Below, one piece after another: positions 36,319-45,600 of a stretch of DNA of 64,000 nt. Within the stretch, counting starts at the first letter, position 1, and each line of letters starts with the position of its first letter. A model generated the notes under the pieces. The model saw nothing but the letters and a program-made list of their open reading frames with translations, did not search any database and was not told where the DNA came from. The position numbers and the translations under genes are program-made. The stretch is from assembly GCF_014235875.1 (NCBI RefSeq), contig NZ_JACJUK010000005.1, positions 62,001 through 126,000 of the forward strand. The letters run 5' to 3'. The stretch comes from Croceivirga lutea (GTDB lineage Bacteria; Bacteroidota; Bacteroidia; Flavobacteriales; Flavobacteriaceae).

Positions 36319-36885
36319 TTATTTGTTAACTACACTTGTAGTTACCCCTTGTAATTTTAAATTTTCTTGAAGCATTTTTCTAGCTTTTGAAAGCTGAGAT
36401 TTTGACGTACCCTCGCTAATATTCAAAAGTTTTGCTATTTCAGTATGCTTATAACCTTCGACCACATAGAGTACAAATACCATTTTGTAACCTTGTGGTA
36501 AATCATCTATCAAAGACTGAATGTATTCTACATCTTCAAAAGCATTATTGTCATTAACGGCTACCGCTTTATTGGTAATAATCTCATCATCATAGACTAC
36601 AAACTGACTTTTTCTGAGATAAGAAATACTTTCTCTAATCATTATCCTTCTAATCCACCCTTCAAAACTTCCTCTATTTTCAAAACTTTCTAGGTGTTTA
36701 AAAACTTTTACAAAACCACCAACCATAACATCTTCAGCAAAATGTAGATCCTTGATATATTGTCTACATACACTCAACATTTTAGGCGCATACTTGTCAT
36801 AAATTGTTTGCTGCGCAATTCTGTTGCCTGCTTTTGCTTTCTTTACAAGTTGCTTTTCGTTACTATAAAATGAGATAACTTTCAA
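36319..36885 (-). CDS. ECF-family RNA polymerase sigma factor
   Basis: 188 residues. Region 2 (about 20-90) has YDKYAPKMLSVCRQYIKD, AEDVMVGGFVKVFKHL and FEGWIRRIMIRESISYLRK; region 4 (about 120-180) has QSLIDDLPQGYKMVFVLYVVEGYKHTEIAKLL (as LPQGYKMVFVLYVVEGYKH and TEIAKLLNISEGTSKSQLSKA). It would direct transcription of an envelope or stress regulon. The first codon is apparently TTG at 36883-36885, since MKVIxFY is the conserved beginning of relatives and no ATG occurs in frame. Probably an operon with the membrane protein downstream. Confidence 0.9.
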   Translation of the reverse strand: MKVISFYSNEKQLVKKAKAGNRIAQQTIYDKYAPKMLSVCRQYIKDLHFAEDVMVGGFVKVFKHLESFENRGSFEGWIRRIMIRESISYLRKSQFVVYDDEIITNKAVAVNDNNAFEDVEYIQSLIDDLPQGYKMVFVLYVVEGYKHTEIAKLLNISEGTSKSQLSKARKMLQENLKLQGVTTSVVNK

Positions 36886-36956
36886 TGTCTACCGTTTTGG
36901 TCTCTATTAAGATAGACGAGATAATTAGGAAAAGGGTTGTCTGAACTAGAAAAAAA

Positions 36957-37937
36957 TTATTTTTTTCGGTCTACAACGTAGTTAACCATTAGTGTAAGTG
37001 CCTCTTTATAAGGCGATTCTGGATATTTTGCTAGAAGACTTAAAGCCTCATCTTTAAAGGCTAACATTTTAGTTACGGCATAATCTAAGCCACCTTGTTC
37101 TTTAACATAGGCTATTACTTCTTTTACGCGTTTTTTATTTTTATTGTGGTTTTTAATAGAGTTAATTAACCAACGTTTCTTCTCTTTACTACTATTGTTT
37201 ATTGCATAGATTAAAGGCAATGTCATTTTTTGCTCTTTAATATCTATACCTGTTGGTTTACCAATTTGTTCTGATCCGTAGTCAAACAAATCATCTTTTA
37301 TTTGAAAAGCCATTCCGCAGAGTTCTCCAAATTTTCTAAACTCTTTTACCTCTGGTGACCCAGGAAGTACAGATGCTGCACCAATACTACAACATGCAGC
37401 AATTAGCGTTGCCGTCTTTTGCCGAATAATATCATAATACACATCCTCTGTAATATCTAGCTTTCGGGCTTTTTCAATTTGCAGCAACTCGCCTTCACTC
37501 ATTTCTCTAACTGAATTGGAGATAATTTGCAATAAATCGTAATCACCTCTATCTAAAGCCACCAGTAAACCACGTGAGAAAAGAAAGTCACCCACTAAAA
37601 CAGCTATCTTATTTTTCCAAAGGGCGTTTACTGAGAAAAACCCACGCCTTTTATTACTATCATCAACAACATCATCATGAACCAAACTTGCTGTATGAAT
37701 TAACTCAATAATGGTAGCGCCAGTATAGGTACGTTCTGCCACATTACCTTCATTAAGCAATTTTGCTGTTAAGAAAACAAACATGGGTCGCATTTGTTTT
37801 CCTTTTCTATTGGCAATGTAATACGTTATTCTATTGAACAAAGCTACCTTTGAAGCCATGGCGTCACGGAACTTGTTTTCAAAACGTTCCATTTCCCATT
37901 CTATGGGTTGTCTTATCTGAACAACTTCCTTCTTCAA
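36957..37937 (-). CDS. Polyprenyl diphosphate synthase
   Basis: 326 residues. Trans-prenyltransferase condensing isopentenyl diphosphate with allylic diphosphates. First Asp-rich motif LVHDDVVDDSNKRRG (about 90-104) and second motif FQIKDDLFDYG (about 212) are intact, as is KTATLIAACCSIGA. The product is probably an octaprenyl-length chain for menaquinone, but length cannot be fixed by reading. The start is taken as TTG at 37937 because the first 15 residues match the family; an ATG at 37892 is the alternative. Confidence 0.92.
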   Translation of the reverse strand: MKKEVVQIRQPIEWEMERFENKFRDAMASKVALFNRITYYIANRKGKQMRPMFVFLTAKLLNEGNVAERTYTGATIIELIHTASLVHDDVVDDSNKRRGFFSVNALWKNKIAVLVGDFLFSRGLLVALDRGDYDLLQIISNSVREMSEGELLQIEKARKLDITEDVYYDIIRQKTATLIAACCSIGAASVLPGSPEVKEFRKFGELCGMAFQIKDDLFDYGSEQIGKPTGIDIKEQKMTLPLIYAINNSSKEKKRWLINSIKNHNKNKKRVKEVIAYVKEQGGLDYAVTKMLAFKDEALSLLAKYPESPYKEALTLMVNYVVDRKK

Positions 37938-38025
37938 TTAGTTTGGTGCTTTTTTGGAAAAAATTCTAAGGGTAAAAGTAGGGAAAATGTACCGAAGCAA
38001 GAGTTATTTAAAATATTGATAACAT

Positions 38026-39066
38026 TTAAGATTTATTTGCTAATTGACCGCAAGCAGCATCGATATCTTTTCCACGAGAACGACGCACCGTAACGGTAAT
38101 TCCATTTCTTTCTAAAGTCTGAATGTACATTTGAATGGCATCATCATTAGCCTGTTGAAAATCACCATCATCAATTGGGTTATATTCAATTAAATTCACC
38201 TTTGACGGTGCAAACTTACAGAACTTCACCAGCGCATTCACGGCCTCTTGAGTATCGTTAATACCTTTCCAAACTACATATTCGTAAGTAATTCTGTTTT
38301 TGGTTTTACTGTACCAGTATGCTAAAGCTTCACGTAAATCTTTTAATGGAAAAGTGCTATTAAAAGGCATTATAGAAGTTCTCACTTCATCTATTGCCGA
38401 ATGTAAAGAAACAGCAAGGTTAAACTTAACCTCATCATCTGCCATTTTCTTAATCATTTTAGGAACGCCAGAAGTTGAAACTGTAATTCGCCTTGGCGAC
38501 ATTCCTAAACCTTCTGGGGAAGTTATTTTCTCTATTGACTTAATTACATTATTGTAATTCATGAGCGGTTCTCCCATCCCCATAAAAACAATATTACTCA
38601 AGGGCTTACCATGGTAGAGTTTACTTTGTTCATCAATAGCTACTACTTGGTCATAAATCTCATCCGGATTTAAATTACGCATACGTTTTAAACGCGCGGT
38701 AGCACAGAATTTACAATCTAAACTACAACCCACCTGACTAGATACACAAGCAGTTGTTCTGGTTTTAGTTGGTATTAAAACAGATTCTACTATAAGGCCA
38801 TCATGAAGTTTTACTGCATTTTTAATTGTACCATCTGAGCTGCGTTGCATTTGGTCAACCAAGGTATGATTGATAACAAAATTGGCTTCTAGCATTTGGC
38901 GCGTTTCTTTTGATAGATTGGTCATTACATCAAAAGAATGTGCTGATTTCTGCCATAACCATTCATAAACTTGATTACCCCTAAAGGCTTTATCACCATT
39001 ATCAGTAAAAAAATTTCGTAATTGTTCTTTACTTAAAGCTCTAATATCTTTCTTCACCACTGCCAT
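38026..39066 (-). CDS. rlmN: Dual-specificity 23S rRNA/tRNA adenine-C2 methyltransferase RlmN
   Basis: 346 residues, full length. Radical SAM enzyme methylating C2 of A2503 in 23S rRNA and A37 in some tRNAs. The radical SAM cluster motif CSLDCKFCATA (about 113-123), the GMGEPLMNYNNV loop, RRITVSTSG, and the C-terminal RRSRGKDIDAACGQLA with the catalytic Cys are all visible. Follows queA on the same strand but beyond a terminator. Linked only loosely with neighbouring RNA-modification genes queA and dtd. Confidence 0.96.
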   Translation of the reverse strand: MAVVKKDIRALSKEQLRNFFTDNGDKAFRGNQVYEWLWQKSAHSFDVMTNLSKETRQMLEANFVINHTLVDQMQRSSDGTIKNAVKLHDGLIVESVLIPTKTRTTACVSSQVGCSLDCKFCATARLKRMRNLNPDEIYDQVVAIDEQSKLYHGKPLSNIVFMGMGEPLMNYNNVIKSIEKITSPEGLGMSPRRITVSTSGVPKMIKKMADDEVKFNLAVSLHSAIDEVRTSIMPFNSTFPLKDLREALAYWYSKTKNRITYEYVVWKGINDTQEAVNALVKFCKFAPSKVNLIEYNPIDDGDFQQANDDAIQMYIQTLERNGITVTVRRSRGKDIDAACGQLANKS

Positions 39067-39084
39067 ATTGCAAAATTAGAAAAG

Positions 39085-39116
39085 AAAAAATCCCGATGAC
39101 AACATCGGGATTTTTT
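39085..39116. terminator. Terminator between queA and rlmN
   Basis: AAAAAATCCCGATG and CATCGGGATTTTTT enclose ACAA, perfectly symmetrical. It ends the queA transcript on the minus strand. Confidence 0.9.
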
Positions 39117-39142
39117 AATTCTGTACACGCTAGAAAAGCGAA

Positions 39143-40192
39143 TTATATAATTAACATAGCATCACCATAAGAGTAGAATTTATACTGCTCTAAAATGGCT
39201 TGCTTGTATGCTTTTTTCATTAAATCGTGACCCATAAACGCTGAAATCATCATTAAAAGCGTTGATTTAGGTAAATGAAAATTGGTAATCATTGCATCTG
39301 CAATGCTAAATTCATAAGGTGGGAAAATAAATTTATTTGTCCATCCTTCGAATGTATTTAATTGATGGTCAGAAGAAACTGCGCTTTCTAGACCTCTCAT
39401 AACTGTGGTACCAACAGCACAAACCTTTCGTTTTTGTGCTTTAGCGTTGTTTACAATTTCTGTAGCTCTTTCATCGATAATAAGCTCTTCACTATCCATT
39501 TTATGTTTGGATAAATCTTCAACCTCAACTGGATTAAAAGTTCCTAAACCTATGTGTAGCGTCACTTCAGCAAAATCAATTCCTTTGATTTCTAATCGCT
39601 TTAATAGGTGTTTAGAAAAGTGTAAACCTGCTGTAGGAGCTGCTACTGCACCTTCATGCTTTGCATAAATTGTTTGGTAGCGTTCTTCATCTTCAGGAGT
39701 TACATCTCTTTTGATATATTTAGGTAGCGGTGTTTCGCCAAGTTCTCGAAGCTTTCTTCTAAAATCAGTATAGGAACCATCATATAAAAAACGAAGTGTT
39801 CTACCTCTAGAAGTGGTGTTGTCTATAACCTCAGCAACTAGACTTTCATCTTCTCCAAAGTACAATTTGTTACCAATTCTTATTTTACGTGCTGGGTCTA
39901 CCAAAACATCCCAAAGACGTTGTTCTTCATTAAGCTCGCGTAATAAAAATACTTCAATACGTGCTCCAGTTTTTTCTTTATTACCGAACATACGAGCAGG
40001 AAATACTTTAGTGTTATTCAACACCATAACATCACCTTCATCAAAGTAATCTATCATGTCTTTGAACAACTTGTGCTCAATTTTACCAGTTTCTCTGTGA
40101 ATCACCATTAATTTTGATTCATCACGATTTTCTGCTGGGTATTCGGCTAAGAGCTCTTTAGGAAGCTCAAAATTGAAGTTCGATAATTTCAT
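39143..40192 (-). CDS. queA: S-adenosylmethionine:tRNA ribosyltransferase-isomerase
   Basis: 349 residues, full length. Transfers and isomerises the ribosyl group of SAM onto preQ1-tRNA, making epoxyqueuosine. Motifs: [17 protein letters not shown] (about 14-30), [48 protein letters not shown] and [18 protein letters not shown]. Located downstream of aroA across an 80-base gap on the same strand. No other queuosine genes are in the window. Confidence 0.96.
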   Translation of the reverse strand: MKLSNFNFELPKELLAEYPAENRDESKLMVIHRETGKIEHKLFKDMIDYFDEGDVMVLNNTKVFPARMFGNKEKTGARIEVFLLRELNEEQRLWDVLVDPARKIRIGNKLYFGEDESLVAEVIDNTTSRGRTLRFLYDGSYTDFRRKLRELGETPLPKYIKRDVTPEDEERYQTIYAKHEGAVAAPTAGLHFSKHLLKRLEIKGIDFAEVTLHIGLGTFNPVEVEDLSKHKMDSEELIIDERATEIVNNAKAQKRKVCAVGTTVMRGLESAVSSDHQLNTFEGWTNKFIFPPYEFSIADAMITNFHLPKSTLLMMISAFMGHDLMKKAYKQAILEQYKFYSYGDAMLII

Positions 40193-40271
40193 GTTTTGAT
40201 TTCGATTTTAGTCAAAGGCTGCAAAGATACGATTAGGAAGTAGGGGTTGTCAAGTATTTACTAGATAAATA

Positions 40272-41501
40272 CTACGCCTCTTCTATTTTATACCCTAAAA
40301 TTTTAAAATCTGACCAAAAATCTGGATAAGATTTTGAAACCACCCCAGCATCATTAATTACAAAAGGCACTTTTAACGCAAGTGGTGCAAAAGCCATTGC
40401 CATTCTGTGGTCATGATACGTATCTACTGCTATATTTTTTTTAAAACTAGAATTAGCTACAAGTTGTAAACTCTCATGGTCGATAATTACTTGTGCGCCA
40501 AATTTTTCCAATTCTGTTTTCATGGCAGCCAAACGGTCTGTTTCTTTAATAGGTAATGTATGTAAACCTCTTAAATGGCAAGCAATACCCAGTCCAAAAC
40601 ACGTTACTGCAATAGTTTGCGCAATATCTGGTGCATTTGCTAAGTCTAATTTTAAGTCTGTGGTCTTGGCGTCTTCTACCTTGGTTAGGGTAATAGTGTT
40701 ATTTTTAAAAGCAGTTTTAACTCCCAGACTCTTATAAATATCAGCCAATACACTGTCTCCTTGTAAAGAACTTTCTTTATAGGCGCTAAGTTTTATGGTA
40801 CTACCAATTTCTGCTAGGGCTGCAACACTGTAGTAATAACTTGCTGCACTCCAGTCTGACTCTACAACTAACACTTTATCTTCAACGCTTTTCTTGGAAA
40901 GTATTTTAATGATATTACCTTCAAACGTTGAGGCTATTCCCACTTCTTGCAGTAACGCCAAGGTCATTTTTATATAGGGTACTGAGGTAACCTTACCCAC
41001 CAATTCTATTTCTAAACCATTTTCTAGACCGGCAGCTACTAAACACAATGACGAAATGTATTGACTACTTATGTTTGCTGGTAAACTAACCTTGTTTTTA
41101 GCTATTTTTTTTCCAGTTATTTTTAATGGTGGAAAACCTTCATTTTCCACATAAGAGATTGAAGCCCCCAAACTGTTTAACGCATCTACTAGAATGCCAA
41201 TTGGCCTCTCTTTCATACGATGAGAACCTGTTAGCACCACTTCTCTACCTTCTTGGGTAGCAAAGAAAGAGGTTAAAAAACGCATGGCCGTTCCTGCATG
41301 ATGTATATCAGCAATACCATTTGTAACTAACAATCCTTTTTGCATTACCTGAGCGTCATCAGAATTAGAAATATTCTCAATTTTTAAATTGGGATACAGT
41401 GCTTGTAGTAAAAGCAATCTATTAGTTTCACTTTTAGAGCCTGTTATTCTAATTGAAGCCTCAATTTTGGCTAGTTCTGGAGCAGCTATAGATAAATTCA
41501 A
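40272..41501 (-). CDS. aroA: 3-phosphoshikimate 1-carboxyvinyltransferase (EPSP synthase)
   Basis: 409 residues. Condenses shikimate 3-phosphate with phosphoenolpyruvate, the sixth shikimate step. Motifs: ITGSKSETNRLLLLQAL at the N terminus, HAGTAMRFLTSFFA (in place of the more common GNAGTAMR), SSQYISSLCLVA, ESDWSAASYYYS, and LPIKETDRLAAMKTELEKFG, DHRMAMAFAPLAL. The first codon appears to be TTG at 41499-41501; an in-frame stop lies two codons upstream. Starts 30 bases after a MazG-like gene on the same strand. Confidence 0.95.
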   Translation of the reverse strand: MNLSIAAPELAKIEASIRITGSKSETNRLLLLQALYPNLKIENISNSDDAQVMQKGLLVTNGIADIHHAGTAMRFLTSFFATQEGREVVLTGSHRMKERPIGILVDALNSLGASISYVENEGFPPLKITGKKIAKNKVSLPANISSQYISSLCLVAAGLENGLEIELVGKVTSVPYIKMTLALLQEVGIASTFEGNIIKILSKKSVEDKVLVVESDWSAASYYYSVAALAEIGSTIKLSAYKESSLQGDSVLADIYKSLGVKTAFKNNTITLTKVEDAKTTDLKLDLANAPDIAQTIAVTCFGLGIACHLRGLHTLPIKETDRLAAMKTELEKFGAQVIIDHESLQLVANSSFKKNIAVDTYHDHRMAMAFAPLALKVPFVINDAGVVSKSYPDFWSDFKILGYKIEEA

Positions 41502-41531
41502 ATCTCAAAAAATTAGGCGTCAAATATAGCT

Positions 41532-41858
41532 TTATTTCAACTTTTCATTATTGTGATGGCGGTCGTGATCTCGCTTGGTTTTAATATCCAACTTTTTTTC
41601 AAAAGAATGTTGCAAATTAACCCCTGTCTGATTGGCTAAACACAGTACCACAAAAAGAACATCAGCAAGTTCTTCACCTAAGTCTTTGTTTTTATCAGAC
41701 TCTTTTTCACTTTGCTCCCCATAACGTCTTGCTATAATACGAGCTACCTCCCCTACCTCTTCGGTAAGTTGAGCCATATTAGTTAGTTCGTTAAAATAGC
41801 GTACACCATGGTTTTGTATCCACTCATCTACCGCTTGTTGCGCGTTTTGTATGTTCAT
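41532..41858 (-). CDS. MazG-like nucleotide pyrophosphohydrolase
   Basis: 108 residues of the all-alpha NTP pyrophosphatase superfamily. The metal-binding pattern is complete: LTEEVGEVARIIARRYGE (EExxE, about 31-47) and DLGEELADVLFVVLCLA (ExxD, about 60-76). It hydrolyses nucleoside triphosphates, often non-canonical ones, to monophosphates. Substrate not known. Between dtd (4 bases upstream) and aroA, on the same strand, likely one operon with rsgA and dtd. Confidence 0.85.
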   Translation of the reverse strand: MNIQNAQQAVDEWIQNHGVRYFNELTNMAQLTEEVGEVARIIARRYGEQSEKESDKNKDLGEELADVLFVVLCLANQTGVNLQHSFEKKLDIKTKRDHDRHHNNEKLK

Positions 41859-41862
41859 TTAA

Positions 41863-42315
41863 TTACTCTTTGTTTTTTGTATCAATTACAATTGTTACTG
41901 GGCCATCATTTAATAGTTCAACTTTCATATCGGCACCAAAAACTCCTGTACCTACCTTTTTACCTAAATCTTTTTCTATTTGCGCTACAAATTTTTCATA
42001 AATAGGGACGGCAATTTCTGGTTTAGAGGCTTTTAGATAGGAAGGGCGATTGCCTTTTTTCGTAGAAGCATGTAAGGTAAATTGACTAACCACAATAGCA
42101 TCACCATCTACGTCTATTAATGATGTATTCATAACCCCATCCACATCATTAAAAATTCTAAGATTTACAATTTTTCTAGATAACCATTCAATATCTGTGG
42201 CATTGTCTGCATCTTCTATACCAATTAATATTAAAAGACCTTTATGTATAGCTGCTGTAATAGAACCTTCAACGGTTACACTAGCTTTAGAAACTCTTTG
42301 AATTACGGCGCGCAT
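41863..42315 (-). CDS. dtd: D-aminoacyl-tRNA deacylase
   Basis: 150 residues, standard length. Hydrolyses D-aminoacyl-tRNA, and glycyl-tRNA(Ala), for chiral proofreading. The active-site motifs SQFTLHASTKKGNRPSY (about 76-92) and NDGPVTIVIDT (about 136-146, cross-subunit Gly-Pro) are intact. Two bases from rsgA upstream and 4 bases from the MazG-like gene downstream. Confidence 0.96.
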   Translation of the reverse strand: MRAVIQRVSKASVTVEGSITAAIHKGLLILIGIEDADNATDIEWLSRKIVNLRIFNDVDGVMNTSLIDVDGDAIVVSQFTLHASTKKGNRPSYLKASKPEIAVPIYEKFVAQIEKDLGKKVGTGVFGADMKVELLNDGPVTIVIDTKNKE

Positions 42316-42317
42316 TT

Positions 42318-43265
42318 CTAGTTTTTATAAATATCAGTTCTATAATTTTCGTCTACATCTTCCTCTAGCATTTGCACATAATTTTTGTATCTACTCCAAG
42401 ACAACTTACCTTCTTCTAAAGCCTCTTTAACAGCACATTTGGGCTCATCTAAATGCAAACAATTATTGAATTTACAAGCTGATTTTAGTTTAAAAAACTC
42501 CGGAAAATAATCTCCCAATTCTTCTTTTTCCATATCAACCACCCCAAACCCTCGAATACCAGGAGTATCTATTATTTTACCTCCAAAAGAAAGGTCATAC
42601 ATCTCTGCAAAGGTGGTAGTGTGCTGACCTTGCATGTGTTGTTCAGAAATTTCAGCTGTCTTAATTTCTAGTCCGTCTAAGGCGTTCACTAAAGTAGATT
42701 TACCTACACCAGAATTACCAGAAAACATGCTGGTTTTATCTTTCATTAAATCTTTAACAGCTTCAATATTTTCACCATTTTTCGCTGAAATAGCTAAGAC
42801 CTCATATCCAATATCTTCATACATTTTCATTAAATAATTAACCTCTTCTAATTCTTCCCCGTTATAAGAGTCTATTTTATTAAAAAGTAAGATTGCAGTT
42901 ATATCATATGCTTCTGCTGTAACCAAAAAACGGTCTATAAAAGCAGTATATGTAATTGGATTATTTAAAGTAACCAGTAAAAATGCTTGATCTACGTTGG
43001 CTGCAATAATATGAACTTGTTTAGAAAGGTTTACAGATTTTCTGACTATATAATTCTTACGTTCAACAATTTTAGTTATTACACCATTGCCTTCTTCACC
43101 ATCTGCTTCTAGTTCAAACTCAACAATATCACCTACCGCAATTGGATTGGTACTTTTTATACCTTTTATTCGAAATTTACCTTTTATTCGGCATTCGAAA
43201 AATTCGCCATTTTCGGCCTTTACGGTGTACCAACTACCGGTTGACTTATATACTGTTCCTTGCAT
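42318..43265 (-). CDS. rsgA: Ribosome small-subunit GTPase RsgA
   Basis: 315 residues from the ATG at 43263-43265, giving MQGTVYKSTGSWYTV. A circularly permuted GTPase that checks 30S maturation. OB-fold (about 1-70), then permuted G motifs: FNKIDSY (G4, about 127), AISAKNG (G5), SGNSGVGKSTLVNAL (G1, about 185) and DTPGIRGFG (G3, about 230), then the zinc-binding C-terminal part with CKFNNCLHLDEPKCAVKEAL. A longer reading from TTG at 43301 adds 12 residues without support. First gene of rsgA-dtd-mazG-like-aroA. Confidence 0.95.
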   Translation of the reverse strand: MQGTVYKSTGSWYTVKAENGEFFECRIKGKFRIKGIKSTNPIAVGDIVEFELEADGEEGNGVITKIVERKNYIVRKSVNLSKQVHIIAANVDQAFLLVTLNNPITYTAFIDRFLVTAEAYDITAILLFNKIDSYNGEELEEVNYLMKMYEDIGYEVLAISAKNGENIEAVKDLMKDKTSMFSGNSGVGKSTLVNALDGLEIKTAEISEQHMQGQHTTTFAEMYDLSFGGKIIDTPGIRGFGVVDMEKEELGDYFPEFFKLKSACKFNNCLHLDEPKCAVKEALEEGKLSWSRYKNYVQMLEEDVDENYRTDIYKN

Positions 43266-43366
43266 TCTATTACCTCTCAGCTGCCATTTATACAATAACA
43301 AAGAAACAATTTTCTTTTTTTAAGTAATTAGCGTTATTTTGATAAAAATGATAAATCAACTTTAAA

Positions 43367-44179
43367 ATGAAACCATTCAAAATTCTCCTAACAATTACTG
43401 CCTTATCTTTTTTCATTACCACAACGGCTCAAGAAACCATTACCAACGAAAGTGTTGTACAAATGGTTGAACTGGGTTTTGATGATTATATGATAATGGA
43501 CAAGATTAATACTTCCGATGTAAAATTTGATGCAAGTATTGCGGCACTAGGTGACCTTAAAAAAGCTGGTGTGTCTTCAGAAGTTATCTCTTTGATAATG
43601 GAAAAATCAAAACAAAACACAAAGTCTAAAACAGGTATTTATTTTGTAAATGAAGACGGTGAAGACAAGTTAATACAGCCAGCTGTCTTTTCTGGTAATA
43701 ACAGTAATAGAGTAGCACAAGTATTAGTCTCTGGTTTAATAAACTCAAAAGAAAAAGCAAGATTACCCAATACGGTATCTAACAATGTAATTAGAACAAC
43801 GCAGCCAGAATTTACATTTAAGTTTAACCCTGCTACCACAGAAGTCGATAACCTTCAAACAAATCAAGGTAGTCAAGCTGGTTTATTAAACTGGTGGTTT
43901 AGAGTGGCTAGCAATCCTAACGAATTTGTTCTTGTTAAGTTAAAAGTTAGAGAAAAACAAAATCTAAGAGAAGTTATTACTGGTAAAAGCAATTGGTTAT
44001 CCAGTAATGAAGGTATTGACCCAAAATTATCTATACGATTTGATATTGAAGAAATTGAAGGTAATGTTTTTAAAGTAACACCTACAACTTTAGAGCCTGG
44101 TGAATATTGCTTTATTTACCAAGGTCAAGTACCACAAGGAAGACAAAATCAATCTGTATTTGATTTTTCAATTCAATAA
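43367..44179 (+). CDS. Secreted protein of unknown function
   Basis: 270 residues. Signal peptide (PFKILLTITALSFFITTTA, cleavage before QETI). A short helical module follows, ESVVQMVELGFDDYMIMDKINTS and LGDLKKAGVSSEVISLIMEKS (about 27-83), a pattern seen repeatedly in exported Bacteroidota proteins. The remaining two thirds appear beta-rich and end EYCFIYQGQVPQGRQNQSVFDFSIQ (in the last 25 residues). No enzyme motif was found. Followed by its own terminator; the next gene also encodes a small secreted protein. Confidence 0.7.
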   Translation: MKPFKILLTITALSFFITTTAQETITNESVVQMVELGFDDYMIMDKINTSDVKFDASIAALGDLKKAGVSSEVISLIMEKSKQNTKSKTGIYFVNEDGEDKLIQPAVFSGNNSNRVAQVLVSGLINSKEKARLPNTVSNNVIRTTQPEFTFKFNPATTEVDNLQTNQGSQAGLLNWWFRVASNPNEFVLVKLKVREKQNLREVITGKSNWLSSNEGIDPKLSIRFDIEEIEGNVFKVTPTTLEPGEYCFIYQGQVPQGRQNQSVFDFSIQ

Positions 44180-44203
44180 AAACCACAACCAATCAAAAAG
44201 GAG

Positions 44204-44233
44204 AGCCTCGTTTATACGAGGCTTTACTTTTTT
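44204..44233 (+). terminator. Terminator behind the 270-residue secreted protein gene
   Basis: AGCCTCG (44204-44210) and CGAGGCT (44217-44223) with a T-rich tail. Confidence 0.8.
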
Positions 44234-44312
44234 ATAACCTTTTGAGATAAAACATCTTACCAAGAAATTGTATTTTTCTGAACTAACAAAATGTTTTTAA
44301 AACACTTACATT

Positions 44313-44753
44313 ATGAAAAAAATATTTGCAGTTGCTTTATTGGGTTTGACAATAGTATTCACAACTCAAGCGCAAGAGTATAAAGTAATAACTAGCGTAG
44401 AATCAATTGTACCTAATGGTTTAGGTAGGTCTAGAATCATTAATGCACAAGAAGAAAAAGATTATAAAGAATACACTAGTGAACAAACTAATGAGGATAA
44501 TACCCGTAACAAATCTAAAAGAGGTGATATTCGTGTAAAAAACTTTGAGGAAACTAAACTTTTAAATTTTTACAATTTAGGAGGAATTCGTTTTCAGAAT
44601 ATTGCAGCTAATGATGCCGTAATTACCTCTATGATTAATGATATGATTAGTAACGGATGGGAGCTTGCCTTTGTTACCAGTGCTGTTGAGAGCGATAGTG
44701 GAAACACAGATGGCCAAGGTATTTTTATTACCCGATACATTTTTAAACGATAG
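44313..44753 (+). CDS. Small secreted protein of unknown function
   Basis: 146 residues. Signal peptide (KKIFAVALLGLTIVFTTQA, cleavage near QAQ). The mature part has a charged, Asn/Lys-rich middle (about 50-70) and a C-terminal NGWELAFVTSAVESDSG...ITRYIFKR block, reminiscent of small domains with NGWELV motifs found in many bacteria. No function can be given. A symmetrical terminator follows. Confidence 0.7.
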   Translation: MKKIFAVALLGLTIVFTTQAQEYKVITSVESIVPNGLGRSRIINAQEEKDYKEYTSEQTNEDNTRNKSKRGDIRVKNFEETKLLNFYNLGGIRFQNIAANDAVITSMINDMISNGWELAFVTSAVESDSGNTDGQGIFITRYIFKR

Positions 44754-44756
44754 CAA

Positions 44757-44792
44757 AAAAAAGCCCCTAACTTAACTGTTAGGGGCTTTTTA
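44757..44792. terminator. Bidirectional terminator between convergent genes
   Basis: AGCCCCTAAC and GTTAGGGGCT pair perfectly, flanked by A and T runs. It serves the secreted protein gene (+) and the DUF2807 gene (-). Confidence 0.9.
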
Positions 44793-44806
44793 ATACAATC
44801 AACTTT

Positions 44807-45481
44807 CTAATCCAATATACGAATTCTACCTCCTGCGAAGGTTTTCTTATTAACTACTTTAGGGTTACCATAAACAACTACATCACCCCCAGCTTTTAAA
44901 TTTATATCAACCCGTTCAGAGGCAAATACCTCTGCTTCTCCACCTGCTTGAATTTTAATTTCTGAAACTGCGGTTCTTAAATCGCTACCTTCAAAAATTC
45001 CACCGGTATTTAGAACTACCGTTTGGTTTTCAGCTAAACCAGATGCTTGTATTATACCGCCAGTTACAGCTCGTATTTCGGCAACAGCTACATCCATACC
45101 TATATTAATTCTTGCTCCTTCTTGTGCACGCAACTCAATTTTATTCTTCTTTACCAACTCGTTGCAAGTTATTTGAGAACCTTCATTGGCATCTATTACA
45201 TCAATGTCTGTATAATACACTTCAATAAAAGTATCTTCTCCTCTAAATTTTTTATCAAGCTGCATTCTAAGTTTTAAAACGCCTTCTTTATTAATCCAAT
45301 TAATATCGCTTACGTTTTCACCTTTAATTACAATTCTATTTTCGTTAGACTGAATTAAATTAACTTCTATCAAATCAAAGACTTTAATTTCATTAAAATC
45401 GCCGACTTGTGTATCTATTGTGCGCTGTGCGTTTAGCTGCAATGCTATTGTAAAAAGTAGAAACGTAATTATGTTTTTCAT
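44807..45481 (-). CDS. DUF2807 (head GIN domain) secreted protein
   Basis: 224 residues. Signal peptide (KNIITFLLFTIALQLNA, about 2-18) followed by a repetitive right-handed beta-helix-like domain of the DUF2807/head GIN type: FNEIKVFDLIEVNLIQSNENRIVIKGE, then repeated short hydrophobic strands with GG turns (TGGIIQASG, NTGGIFEGSDL, AGGEAEVFAS, AGGDVVVYGNP). Exported; role unknown. A second member of the family is encoded at 55673-56425. Confidence 0.85.
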   Translation of the reverse strand: MKNIITFLLFTIALQLNAQRTIDTQVGDFNEIKVFDLIEVNLIQSNENRIVIKGENVSDINWINKEGVLKLRMQLDKKFRGEDTFIEVYYTDIDVIDANEGSQITCNELVKKNKIELRAQEGARINIGMDVAVAEIRAVTGGIIQASGLAENQTVVLNTGGIFEGSDLRTAVSEIKIQAGGEAEVFASERVDINLKAGGDVVVYGNPKVVNKKTFAGGRIRILD

Positions 45482-45542
45482 TATTCTTGTTTTAAGTTCT
45501 TTGTTTCTAGAGAGATGAATAAAAAAGTTAATTGTTACACTA

Positions 45543-45581
45543 AAACTAAAAAAGAGGATGTTTCCATCCTCTTTTTAGTTT
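45543..45581. terminator. Bidirectional terminator, end of the Phe/Tyr operon
   Basis: AAACTAAAAAAGAGGATG pairs with CATCCTCTTTTTAGTTT around TTTC. It lies 20 bases after the aroG/CM stop on the minus strand. Confidence 0.85.
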
Positions 45582-45600
45582 AATACCACTTAATATAATC

